Below, one piece after another: positions 1 through 8,575 of a DNA stretch of 64,000 nt. The notes under the pieces were generated by a model that did no database searches, was not told where the DNA came from, and saw nothing but the letters and a program-made list of their open reading frames with translations. Every line of letters starts with the position of its first letter. The first letter of the stretch is position 1. The DNA is taken from contig PCBK01000029.1 of assembly GCA_002731275.1 (NCBI GenBank), positions 168,162 through 232,161 on the forward strand, read 5' to 3'. Source of the stretch: Deltaproteobacteria bacterium. GTDB lineage: Bacteria; Myxococcota_C; UBA6777. Made by a program: the position numbers and the translations under genes.

Positions 1-921
1 ACCTCTGGTCAACAGCGAGCTTGCTACGATGGTCCCGCAAATACGCGCGCAAAAGGAGCGTGTAAGGATGGGACACAGGTATGCAGTGGCGGCAGTTGGG
101 GAGCGTGTGTTGGCGCTGTGAAGCCTGCAACAGAGCGATGTGATAGTCTTGATAATGATTGTGATGGTCAGACGGATGAGGGCTGTCAGTGTACAGATGG
201 CCAACAACGCTCTTGCTACACTGGCCCCGCAGGGACACAAGGACAAGGTGCTTGTCGAGCCGGAACACAGACTTGCACGAGCGGACAATGGGGTGTGTGT
301 ACTGGCGAAGTGAAGCCTTCGAGTGAGACGTGTGGTGACCAAGTGGACAACGATTGTAACGGTCAAGTCGACGACCTGTGTTGTGTCGAAGGCACCACAG
401 ATCCTTGCTACACAGGCCCTCAGGCTTCCTGGAACAAAGGCACCTGTAAGTCTGGTGTGCGTACATGCACACAAGGAAAGTGGGGCGCTTGTGTTGGTGA
501 TGTGACGCCAAGGCCCGGCGATATCTGTGGTGATCAATTGGACAATGACTGTGACGGTACCATCGATGAAGGCTGCGCTGCGACCTCTTGTGCTGCGGGC
601 ACGCAGCGACAGTGCTTTGACGGACCGGGAGAGGCGATCGCGCACGCTCCTTGTCAGGCTGGCACACAACAATGTCTCGATGGTCAGTGGGGAGAATGTC
701 GGGGACAACTTCTCCCTCAAAATGAACTCTGTAGTGATGGGATCGATAACGATTGCGATGGCACCATCGACAACTGTGGACAGAAAACAGGTGTTGTTGG
801 CGGTTGGCACGTACGAGGATTTGGTTGTAGTGTCCAATCGGACGTCCCTCCACCTTCAGTAGGGCTCCTGTTCTTGCTCTGGAGTCTGCTGCTGTCTTTT
901 CGACGTAAACATTCTTTTTGA
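1..921 (+). CDS. Partial MopE-type Cys-rich repeat protein with MYXO-CTERM-like tail
   Basis: The reading frame is open from base 1, so the true start lies upstream and only the C-terminal 306 residues are seen. They contain four imperfect repeats of about 65 residues, each with a CY/F-x-GP segment, a GTQxC..GxWGxC segment and an acidic C-x(4)-DNDC(D/N)G-x(2)-D motif. That last motif is the putative metal-binding signature of MopE-type proteins, common in myxobacterial surface proteins. The end has a GC dipeptide, a hydrophobic segment of about 18 residues and a final RRKH cluster, which fits the tripartite MYXO-CTERM sorting signal. Likely exported and held at or cleaved at the envelope. Cysteines are regularly spaced, suggesting disulfides. 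The ligand is unknown. Confidence 0.8.
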   Translation, partial: TSGQQRACYDGPANTRAKGACKDGTQVCSGGSWGACVGAVKPATERCDSLDNDCDGQTDEGCQCTDGQQRSCYTGPAGTQGQGACRAGTQTCTSGQWGVCTGEVKPSSETCGDQVDNDCNGQVDDLCCVEGTTDPCYTGPQASWNKGTCKSGVRTCTQGKWGACVGDVTPRPGDICGDQLDNDCDGTIDEGCAATSCAAGTQRQCFDGPGEAIAHAPCQAGTQQCLDGQWGECRGQLLPQNELCSDGIDNDCDGTIDNCGQKTGVVGGWHVRGFGCSVQSDVPPPSVGLLFLLWSLLLSFRRKHSF

Positions 922-989
922 TTGGACGAGCAATTATGCTACAAAGGCCCAATGTGTTGATGTAGTTCTTTCTTTTTGATGGGATATAG

Positions 990-2729
990 ATGAGCGAACA
1001 ATTGACTCCCTGGCATCGGTATTTGTTTGTGTTCTTGTGTGTGTGGATGTGTGTGGGAGAGAGTTCCTATGTACATGCACAATCAGCAGAGCCTACGGCT
1101 TTTCATCTTCAGCAGCTTCGCCCAAATGGCGATCCTTCAGGGCTCTTTCAGTCGCTGAGTGGGAAGGCGCTCGGTCAGTGGAGGCTGTCTTTTCAATTGA
1201 CCCTCCACTACACCTACGAGCCTCTTGTCCTCGAATACAACGATGAGCTGGCGATCAGTGTGATGGAGCACATGGTCGGTGCGGATCTCGCGATCGGTGT
1301 GGGGCTCTTGCCGTGGCTGGATGTGATGTTGTTTGCGCCTGTCACGATCTACCAATTGGGGACGTTGGTCAAGCACTCCAGTTTGGGGACGGCGTCTGGC
1401 CGCGACATGTCTGGATTTCATGCACAAGACATCCGTCTACAGCTCAAGTTGCAGCTCCTCAACGAGAAGTCACACTTCGTGAATCTCGCGCTGGCACCGT
1501 ATATTGCATTCCCGACAGGGGATGACAGGACGATGAACGGAGAGGGGGGGATCTCTGCCGGTGGGATGCTGTCTTTAAGCGTTCCGTTGCCGATTCCAAA
1601 TGTCGACGTTCGCCTGTTTGGGAACATTGGGTTTCGCTACCAGCCAGATACAACATTGTTTGATGTGACGATTGGATCGGATATCCCGTACAGCTTTGGT
1701 GCGTCTTTTGGAGTATCGCCTAAATACGTATCCTTAATCGCCGAGTACAGTGGGATTATTGGCGTCGCAGGGAAAGTCGAGAGTTCGAATTCACCTGCGA
1801 GTTTACTCGCAGGCGTGCGCATCTTTCCGACTGGAAAACCGGAGTTTGCGATCAATATGGGTGCGGCTGTTGGTGTGATTGGTGGTTTTGGTAGCGCGCC
1901 CATTCGTATCTTTGCTGGCGTGACGATCGCGCCAGAGCTTGCCAAAGGAAGCTCCGCAGCTCCGAAAGATACCGATGGCGATGGTATCCCTGACAGTGAA
2001 GACCAATGCCCTGATCAAGCTGGTGCAAAAGCACTGCAAGGTTGTCCAGCAGCGGACTCCGATGGTGATGGTGTGCCTGACAAGGAAGATCAATGCCCGA
2101 AAGTACGCGGCGAAGTGATGAATCGTGGGTGTCCTATGCAAGACACCGACAAAGACGGTATACCCGATAATAAAGATAATTGCCCTCGTACACCAGGTGT
2201 CGCTGAAAACGCAGGCTGCCCTGCACAAACAGGGAGCACAACACAACCTCCCGCTCCAGGTGGGACGCCCCCCAAAGTTGGCGATCGAAATCCGAACGAC
2301 TGGGATGGTGACAAGATCCCCAACCGCAGAGATCGATGCCCCTATCTCACAGGAAGTCGTCGTCGGAGAGGGTGCCCTTACCGTAAATATGTGACGCTCA
2401 GCTTGCGCAAGCGTCGGATCTATATGAGAAAAGCCGTGAGGTTTTACCGCGGCACACGTATGACGAGACGCACAAGGCGTATCCTGCGCCAGCTCGCAGA
2501 GCTTATGCGCAACCGGCCGACACTGGCGATTCGTGTAGATGCGACGACGTATTCACGTAGTCGACGTAAATGGGTTGCGCGATTGTCTCGTCGACGTGCA
2601 CGAGCGATTCGTAAGTTTCTTATGAAGGAAGGGGTGGCGATCGATCGGATACAGTTCCGTGGATATCGGGCTCGACGTCGGAGGCGTGGGACCAAAACGA
2701 TCTTCCGTTTCCGGGTGATCAAGAAATAA
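990..2729 (+). CDS. Outer-membrane beta-barrel protein with TSP3 repeats and OmpA-like C-terminus
   Basis: 579 residues. A hydrophobic signal peptide ends near an AQS-A site at residue 31. Residues of about 40-320 are rich in alternating hydrophobic strands, as in a transmembrane beta-barrel. Four thrombospondin type 3-like calcium-binding repeats follow (DTDGDGIPDSEDQCP and variants), each ending in GCP, then a Pro-rich linker. The last 115 residues keep the OmpA/MotB peptidoglycan-binding pattern (LSRRRARAIRKFL, GVAIDRIQFRGYR). That domain is unusually rich in Arg and Lys, and the usual Asp of the GHTD-type motif seems to be replaced. Role by family: a structural link between outer membrane and cell wall. 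ATG at 990 is the first in-frame start. Confidence 0.82.
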   Translation: MSEQLTPWHRYLFVFLCVWMCVGESSYVHAQSAEPTAFHLQQLRPNGDPSGLFQSLSGKALGQWRLSFQLTLHYTYEPLVLEYNDELAISVMEHMVGADLAIGVGLLPWLDVMLFAPVTIYQLGTLVKHSSLGTASGRDMSGFHAQDIRLQLKLQLLNEKSHFVNLALAPYIAFPTGDDRTMNGEGGISAGGMLSLSVPLPIPNVDVRLFGNIGFRYQPDTTLFDVTIGSDIPYSFGASFGVSPKYVSLIAEYSGIIGVAGKVESSNSPASLLAGVRIFPTGKPEFAINMGAAVGVIGGFGSAPIRIFAGVTIAPELAKGSSAAPKDTDGDGIPDSEDQCPDQAGAKALQGCPAADSDGDGVPDKEDQCPKVRGEVMNRGCPMQDTDKDGIPDNKDNCPRTPGVAENAGCPAQTGSTTQPPAPGGTPPKVGDRNPNDWDGDKIPNRRDRCPYLTGSRRRRGCPYRKYVTLSLRKRRIYMRKAVRFYRGTRMTRRTRRILRQLAELMRNRPTLAIRVDATTYSRSRRKWVARLSRRRARAIRKFLMKEGVAIDRIQFRGYRARRRRRGTKTIFRFRVIKK

Positions 2730-2734
2730 GCAGG

Positions 2735-2763
2735 TTGGCATTTTTGCGCTTTTTCTGTACACT
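2735..2763 (+). promoter_or_regulatory. Sigma-70-like promoter for the CAP lipoprotein
   Basis: TTGGCA at 2735-2740 and TACACT at 2758-2763 are separated by exactly 17 bases, 60 bases ahead of the ATG at 2823. It lies just after the stop of the upstream gene, so the CAP gene can be transcribed on its own. Sequence match only. Confidence 0.45.
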
Positions 2764-2822
2764 GTTGTTCGACTACGATCGTATATGTTCTTCTCAACAC
2801 AAGTATTTTCGGGATCTGGTTT

Positions 2823-3977
2823 ATGCGAACATTTACAACATACAAAATCTGGGTTGGTTGTTTCGTCCTCTTCTTTGCGCTTCTTTTTGCGGAGGCCTGC
2901 ACCAAGCCCAAAGCCCAACGGTGTCAATTTACCAACGAATGCCCCCGGCAGTACGTCTGTGTTCCCGATCTCTCCATTTGCATCCCTGTCTCGCTACCTG
3001 ATGCGGCGGTGATCATCATCGAGCCTGATGATAACGTTGGTCCAGAACCTGCGCCTGTTGATCGCTCTGTGACACCGCCTCCTGACAAGCCTACCTGCCA
3101 AAATACTTGTACTCAGAATCAATCCAAGTGCACAGCCTCTGGGTGGATCTCCTATTGTGTCCGCGATCCTCAAACGGGATGTTGGGCCTGGTCTCCAGCC
3201 AAAGAGTGTCCAGCCAACTCGACGTGTGCCAACAACGCCTGTGAATCGAGCAGCGGTTGCAAGGATGCCTGTCTTGAGAATGAACGGCGATGTGTCTCAG
3301 GTAAGCAGCAATCGTGCAAAAGACAGCAAGACGGATGCACTGCTTGGGGAGAGCTGCTCTCTTGTCCCAGCGGACAGACATGTGTTGGAGATAAATGCCA
3401 AATCAGCTGCCAGAATGCCTGTACACAAGGGCAGAAAAAGTGCACAGGTTCAGACATTGTTCTGTGTAACAAAGGAAGCAATGGCTGTACTTCGTGGGTG
3501 AAAATCCAGCAGTGCAAAAGTGACGAGACTTGCAAGACAGGTACGTCAGGTCCGGCTTGTGAGAAAAACAACACGACGCCGACGAGCGATTGTGGGATGA
3601 CGCAAGAAGAGAAAGACGTCCTTGTGCTCGTCAACCAAGAGCGCGCGAAGGTTGGCGCGTCTGCCCTGAAGTGCAACGAAAAGCTGCTTCAAGCTTCGCG
3701 CTCATGGTCTAAAGAACAGTGTCGTCAGAGACGTATCAGTCACGACAACATGTCATCACGTGTGCGTGCTACGGGATTGAGTTACACCGCTGCTGGAGAA
3801 AATGTCGCTGCAGGACAACGTAGCGCTGCTGCTGTGATGAATGGATGGATGAACTCTCCAGGACACCGTGCAAATATCCTGAGTACCACGTATACACATA
3901 TCGGTATCGGTTTGGAGAGCGGTTGTTCTGACCAATACCGTTACTATTGGACACAGATCTTTGTGAGGATGCGTTAA
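2823..3977 (+). CDS. Cys-rich lipoprotein with C-terminal CAP (SCP/YkwD-like) domain
   Basis: 384 residues. The N-terminus is a lipoprotein signal peptide: a basic start, a hydrophobic core and a lipobox FAEAC with the lipidated Cys near residue 26. Three Cys-rich modules of about 45-50 residues follow (pattern CxxxC...KC...C....C..W..C....C), then residues of about 255-384 form a CAP domain. Its hallmarks are LVNQERAKVGASALKCN, an SHDNM segment with the first His, TAAGENVAAG, and NSPGHRANIL with the second His. The two His and nearby acidic residues form the CAP cleft. Bacterial CAP proteins are extracellular or envelope proteins whose activity is mostly undefined. It ends 61 bases before the convergent yebC. 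Confidence 0.87.
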   Translation: MRTFTTYKIWVGCFVLFFALLFAEACTKPKAQRCQFTNECPRQYVCVPDLSICIPVSLPDAAVIIIEPDDNVGPEPAPVDRSVTPPPDKPTCQNTCTQNQSKCTASGWISYCVRDPQTGCWAWSPAKECPANSTCANNACESSSGCKDACLENERRCVSGKQQSCKRQQDGCTAWGELLSCPSGQTCVGDKCQISCQNACTQGQKKCTGSDIVLCNKGSNGCTSWVKIQQCKSDETCKTGTSGPACEKNNTTPTSDCGMTQEEKDVLVLVNQERAKVGASALKCNEKLLQASRSWSKEQCRQRRISHDNMSSRVRATGLSYTAAGENVAAGQRSAAAVMNGWMNSPGHRANILSTTYTHIGIGLESGCSDQYRYYWTQIFVRMR

Positions 3978-4038
3978 GACAAGTCAAGGTGTGTGGGGGA
4001 AAGTGTTGAAGAGGGGAGAGGAAAGGTGTTTGGGGGAT

Positions 4039-4782
4039 TTAGCCTGCTTCTGAGAAGAGCGCTTCATCGAACTCGATGTTGTGGTAGACCTTTTGGACAT
4101 CATCGTCATCTTCGAGTTTGTCGATCAACTTCATCACAGTCTGGAAGTTTTTGGCGTCGGTCTTTTTGTTTGTGGTTGGGATCCGCTGAAGACCGGATTC
4201 TGTGGGCTCAATGTCCATGTCACTGAGCGCTTTTTGAACATTCCCAAAGTCTTCCATCTCTGTCGTGATGGTCACGATGCCATCTTCAAACTCGACATCT
4301 TCGGCACCTGCGTCGATCATCTCAAGCATGAACTCTTCTTCGTCGAGTCCTTCTGCGTTGAGTGTGAAGACACCTTTGCGATCAAAGATGAATTGCAAAC
4401 AACCATCTTTTCCGAGGCTACCGTTGAATTTGTTGAAGTAGGAGCGCACATTGGCGACCGTTCGCATGTTGTTGTCTGTTGTGGCTTCGACGAAGATCGC
4501 GATCCCATCAGGGCCGTAACCTTCAAAGGTGACTTCTACATAATCCGCGTCGTCATCACCCGATGCTTTTTTGATCGCACGCTCGATATTGTCCTTGGGC
4601 ATGTTCGCGCCCTTGGCGTTCTGAAGCGCAAGTCGCAGGCGTGGATTGGAGTCAGCATCAGGCCCACCTGTTTTGACAGCGACGACGATCTCTTTGATCA
4701 GCTTGGTAAAGATCTTTCCGCGCTTCGCATCTTGTGCGCCTTTTCTGTGTTGAATGTTCTTCCACTTACTATGTCCAGCCAT
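4039..4782 (-). CDS. yebC: YebC/PmpR/TACO1-family translation or transcription regulator
   Basis: 247 residues, the usual length. The N-terminus MAGHSKWKNIQHRKGAQDAK is the family signature and is followed by the conserved KIFTKL, NPRLRLAL and NMPKDNIERAI segments. Family members are cytoplasmic. They were first called transcription factors, and more recent work on the family supports a role in helping ribosomes through proline-rich stalls. EF-P is also in this window. The start has a GAGG Shine-Dalgarno seven bases upstream. The gene stands alone, convergent with the CAP gene. Confidence 0.95.
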   Translation of the reverse strand: MAGHSKWKNIQHRKGAQDAKRGKIFTKLIKEIVVAVKTGGPDADSNPRLRLALQNAKGANMPKDNIERAIKKASGDDDADYVEVTFEGYGPDGIAIFVEATTDNNMRTVANVRSYFNKFNGSLGKDGCLQFIFDRKGVFTLNAEGLDEEEFMLEMIDAGAEDVEFEDGIVTITTEMEDFGNVQKALSDMDIEPTESGLQRIPTTNKKTDAKNFQTVMKLIDKLEDDDDVQKVYHNIEFDEALFSEAG

Positions 4783-5186
4783 ATTTCAACCTCGTCTTTC
4801 AAGTCACTCCCTAAAGGCTTCTTTTAAGCCGATCTGAAGGGACCTGTCTATGTCCCTCTCTGTATTCTTTTGTGGAGAGAGGGGAGTCTTTTTTTGTACT
4901 TAACGAAAGGGCGAAGGGGCCGGGTTTATCCAGTCATCTCTGCACAGAGCAGCCCAAACGCACGCTTCAGACGAAGTCAATATACACGATCTCCAATTCA
5001 TTTCGCAACAGCGAAGTCAAACAAAACATGCCTTTGACGCTCATCCTACGGTCGTTTTCTCCATACAAAGAGGCATCAAAAGGTGTAGGTCACTACGAAC
5101 AACTCGACAAAAAGTTCACTACAATGTCAAATTGTCTGGAAAGGAGGGGGTGTGTTGAGAGAGAACAAGAAGGGGTAGAGCGGCAA
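4783..5186. other. Intergenic region between yebC and the esterase gene
   Basis: 404 bases with no convincing gene. It should hold the yebC promoter (minus strand) and the end of the esterase transcript. Two hairpins are visible: AGGGAC/GTCCCT at 4838-4857 and CCCTCTCT/AGAGAGGG at 4854-4883, the second followed on the plus strand by a T-run. That orientation does not match a known plus-strand transcript. Confidence 0.6.
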
Positions 5187-7226
5187 TTATTGGGCGACGG
5201 GGATGGTGTATTGTGTCTCTTCTGGTTGGCGGATGCGTCCCTTGAATTTTTTCTCGACCTCGTCGACCACCTCAAAGAAGGCTTTTTCCATCGCCGGACC
5301 GTTATTGTTAATCCCCTTGCCATCGACGTAGAACGTACCTTTATGGCAGTATTCAAACTTCGTGCGTTTGAAGGATGATTTCCCTTCAACGGGGAGCCAC
5401 TGTTCACACGCGCCGTGGACGGCGACGAGGATGAATTTGGCGGCCTTTCCGTTCTTCATGTCGGGCATCAACAAGGAGAAGATCTGTCCCATATCGGGAC
5501 CAGACATACCGTAGCCGTGGCCAAAGTAGACGACAGGGTAGCGCTTGTCTGGATATTGGTGGAACCCTGGAGGGACGACGACGGTGTACATGTGCTTGCG
5601 TCCGAGCGCTTTGGAGTCGTAGGTGTAGTGTTTGGCGACGCCTTCTCCTGCGGAGGTGTCGAGTTCTTCTTCTTCGAGGTCGGGGTTGGGCATGTGGTGT
5701 GTCACAAAACCAAAGAAAGCCTGCACACGCCAAATGATCTTGGCGCCGTGTACGTGGTCTCCATCTCCATCTGCGATTTGTTTGGGGGTCGCTTTGGGAT
5801 CGCCATATTGGACATAGACGTGCTGTCCTTTGGTAGACCAATCGATGTCCTGATAGTTGAAGTTCTCTGAGCCTTTTGGCATGAGTGAGATAAATTTCTC
5901 GAACATTTGTACGCGGTTGGGATTGTCATAGCGATTTTTGAGCGCTGCGTACCAGTGCAAGGCCCCAACATGGAAGTTGAAGAGGTCGCGGATACCGCCA
6001 TCGATGTAAATATTCACACGATCGAGCTGCTCTCGTTTGATTGTCTTGGTGATTTTGAATGGGTCTCGACTGTAGATGTATTCGAGTCCAGAGGTCATGG
6101 TCCACTTGCCATCACCTTCGCCTTTGTCCTTTGTGCCTGCGACGCCATCGATACCATTGTCATTAAATGGTTCTTTGTCATCGTACTCCATGTTACCTTC
6201 AGTACCCTTGGGATTTTTGATGGGATCGTAGTTATCTCCGTTGGGATCTTCGCCACCTGCGCCTGTTTGGCCTTCTGCGACACAACCACCTTTCCCATCT
6301 TCTCTATCGTCTTTACATCCATCGATGCCGACATCTTCGAATGGTTCGTGTGGTGTTGCGATGACAGGTTCGCCGTAGTCGCGTTTTCCGTTGCCATTGA
6401 TGTCGACGGCGAGGATGATCTGTGCGGGCCAAGTGTGTCCTGCGGGTTTGTCTGGGTAGTACTTTCCGCTTCTTTCGGTGTTTCCGTCACAAAATGTGAT
6501 CAGGTCGTACTTGCCTTCAGGGTTGTACTTCCAGTGTTTGATACCTTTGAAGCGCAGGGGGGTTTTGCAGACATTGGATTGTTTGTGGTAGTCCATGGGA
6601 AAGTCTGGCAAGGGCCAGTAAGTGCTCTTTGGGTTCTCAAAGCCTGGGTTACCAAAGGCGAGGATCAGATCTTGGAGCACACGTAGGATGGCTGTGCGGT
6701 TCCAGTTGCCGCCGGCGTCGTCATAATGCCACTCGTTGAAGTGGGAGGTGAACTCAAAGGGCCAGCGTCCCTTGAGGTCTGAAGACACACAGTACGAAGA
6801 GGCTTTGTTAAGGTCACCCGCTTTGGCTGCTGCTTCGAGCTTTTCGATGTCACAAAAGCCGCTGAGCATCGAACGATAGATATAATCGAGGAGGTAGGTC
6901 AAGTTATTGGGAGCACCCAAAGAACCGATGAAGTCAAACTTATCGGGGTTATTCATCCCGATGTATGACGCCATCCCGCCGCCCATGGAGACACCGGCGA
7001 TCACGCGGTGAGTCCACTTGCGTTTGATCGTGAGCTTGTTGCTCTCGGTTTCTTTGATGGTGCCGCCGTCTTTGGTGCCACCGTCGGGATTGTTGTTGTT
7101 TCCATTTGAACAGCCTGGGCCTGTGAAGGCAAAGACGAAGAGAATGGTGAGCAACCCCATTCCACTCACAACAGACCACAGATTGCGCGCAGAGCGTGCT
7201 GTTTCAGATGTCGAGCGATATTCCAT
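5187..7226 (-). CDS. Putative esterase lipoprotein with apparently circularly permuted alpha/beta-hydrolase domain
   Basis: 679 residues from the ATG at 7226, chosen because GAAAGG lies about nine bases upstream; a longer frame to 7292 has no such site. A hydrophobic stretch ends in a lipobox-like GPGC (Cys39) and an Asn/Asp/Gly linker. GVSMGGGMASY then gives the nucleophile Ser80 of the PF00756-type esterase family. Further on are candidates for the acid (GGIRDLFNFH) and the His (GDHVHGAKIIW). Between them is an Asp/Gly-rich insert with EF-hand-like loops (DINGNGKRDYGEP). The segment that normally precedes the nucleophile (TVVVPPGFHQ...YPVVYFGHGYG, with the oxyanion loop) lies instead in the last 145 residues. 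Probably an outer-membrane or secreted esterase; the substrate is unknown. Confidence 0.72.
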   Translation of the reverse strand: MEYRSTSETARSARNLWSVVSGMGLLTILFVFAFTGPGCSNGNNNNPDGGTKDGGTIKETESNKLTIKRKWTHRVIAGVSMGGGMASYIGMNNPDKFDFIGSLGAPNNLTYLLDYIYRSMLSGFCDIEKLEAAAKAGDLNKASSYCVSSDLKGRWPFEFTSHFNEWHYDDAGGNWNRTAILRVLQDLILAFGNPGFENPKSTYWPLPDFPMDYHKQSNVCKTPLRFKGIKHWKYNPEGKYDLITFCDGNTERSGKYYPDKPAGHTWPAQIILAVDINGNGKRDYGEPVIATPHEPFEDVGIDGCKDDREDGKGGCVAEGQTGAGGEDPNGDNYDPIKNPKGTEGNMEYDDKEPFNDNGIDGVAGTKDKGEGDGKWTMTSGLEYIYSRDPFKITKTIKREQLDRVNIYIDGGIRDLFNFHVGALHWYAALKNRYDNPNRVQMFEKFISLMPKGSENFNYQDIDWSTKGQHVYVQYGDPKATPKQIADGDGDHVHGAKIIWRVQAFFGFVTHHMPNPDLEEEELDTSAGEGVAKHYTYDSKALGRKHMYTVVVPPGFHQYPDKRYPVVYFGHGYGMSGPDMGQIFSLLMPDMKNGKAAKFILVAVHGACEQWLPVEGKSSFKRTKFEYCHKGTFYVDGKGINNNGPAMEKAFFEVVDEVEKKFKGRIRQPEETQYTIPVAQ

Positions 7227-7425
7227 CAGACAATACCTTTCAAATATACAAATCTTAAGCATTGGGGGGACTGTGGGGATCTTCGATGCCACCTGAGGTA
7301 GCTACGACGTGGCGATCTGCGGGGGGAGGAGCGTTGAGGTACTGTGTGTACGCATGTTCGCTTGTAGGGTCGCCCTATCCATCCACGCTGAGGGGATGAT
7401 GTGAAGATCATGTCCAAAATCTTGA

Positions 7426-8364
7426 TCAATATACTCTCTTTGGGGACAAAAATCTACACACAGGCGCATGGTGGGAGGCGGGGGGAGGGAGAATGGAGCC
7501 TACAGGCGGCCTTTGACAGTTCGACATTGACAGATCAGACAGCCATTTTTTTTCGACGAGGCCATGTTTGCAATAGAGCAAACACACAGGCCCACATACG
7601 CACTTTGGCGCACCTTTGACCATCTTGCACATCCGACCTTTTGGGCAAAGCATTTGTTTACAAGTGCGTCGTTTGGATCTTGGAGGGGGAGGCGCGAAGC
7701 GATGGTTGGGGATGGGGATACATTTTCCAGGCGTTTTACATCCACCGACGTTTCGCCATGTTCGTTTTGTACCTCTTGGGCATGGCATCATTCTGTAATC
7801 GGGGCATCTGAGAGGTCTCCTCATCGTTTTCCGTCGCTTACATTTGCCTTTGTGGACGACGCGGACATGCTTACAGGCTGCGCGGCATTTGTTCGAATAG
7901 GTTTTGCCATCTGCACCACAAACAGGCGCGTAAATCGTCGGACAGATACACGGCTTCTTGCGGAGTTTCGGCTTGCGTTTCCATCTCTTGCGAAGTGTCT
8001 TGAGCTTACTGCATTTACCTTTGTAAAGGACACCTACTCGCTTGCAACGAGCTGCACAATTGTTCGGGTAGGTCTTGCCATCTGTGCCACACACGGGGGC
8101 AAAGATCATGGGGCAAATGCAGTTCTTTTTTCCGCGTTTTTTGGGGACACATGGGCCTGGCGATGGACAGCCTCTTACGTTACCCCATACACGCTTCATC
8201 CCTTTGGGGCAGCGAAGTCTTTTGAAGGTTGGACATGGTCTTGTTGGCTTAAGATTGTTGACAAGGAGGGAGGGTTTGATGGTCGGCTTTTTTTTGGAGC
8301 TTGCATATGTGCTCGGTGCAAACACGAACAAGGTGACTGAAAGGAACAACACAAAGATACGCAT
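7426..8364 (-). CDS. Secreted Cys-rich protein with two Kazal-type inhibitor domains
   Basis: 312 residues from the ATG at 8364, which has GGAG at the right spacing and opens a clear signal peptide (MRIFVLFLSVTLFVFAPSTYA). Two Kazal domains share CICP-x-I-(F/Y)-APVCG-x-DGKTY-x-N-x-C and end in KGKC; they are about 55 residues apart, separated by a Lys/Arg-rich linker. They are flanked by a second repeated module, CP....(R/M)CP(K/R)G.KR.W.NV.GC..PG.C, once before and once after. A further Cys-rich tail ends in SHHAPVCRF. Kazal domains act as tight inhibitors of serine proteases, so this is probably an exported protease inhibitor. It is very basic overall. Inhibitory specificity cannot be read with confidence. 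Confidence 0.82.
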   Translation of the reverse strand: MRIFVLFLSVTLFVFAPSTYASSKKKPTIKPSLLVNNLKPTRPCPTFKRLRCPKGMKRVWGNVRGCPSPGPCVPKKRGKKNCICPMIFAPVCGTDGKTYPNNCAARCKRVGVLYKGKCSKLKTLRKRWKRKPKLRKKPCICPTIYAPVCGADGKTYSNKCRAACKHVRVVHKGKCKRRKTMRRPLRCPDYRMMPCPRGTKRTWRNVGGCKTPGKCIPIPNHRFAPPPPRSKRRTCKQMLCPKGRMCKMVKGAPKCVCGPVCLLYCKHGLVEKKWLSDLSMSNCQRPPVGSILPPPASHHAPVCRFLSPKRVY

Positions 8365-8575
8365 AGAGGATTCTCCATTGTACGGGTCCGAGCAAAGGCA
8401 CCTCTCCTTGAGACAAACCACTTTGTCCCTGTGCTTTTGCCTTTTCGTATATGCACGTTGCCTCCTGATAAAAGATTTATATGGGGAGGACACCGCACAC
8501 GTTGCGATTGATGGAAGTACGATTGTAACAGAGTGTTTGCAGAAACCAAATGTGTCTTTTGCTTTTTTGTGTTCG

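Noticed and set aside
4081..4827. 248-residue plus-strand frame over yebC
   Set aside because: It is the mirror of a certain gene and has no recognisable content.
4854..4895. Hairpin with T-run resembling a terminator
   Set aside because: It would work on the plus strand, where no gene ends; both flanking genes are on the minus strand.
4872..5378. 168-residue plus-strand frame
   Set aside because: It overlaps the 3' end of the esterase gene by about 190 bases and shows no domain, ribosome-binding site or codon pattern.
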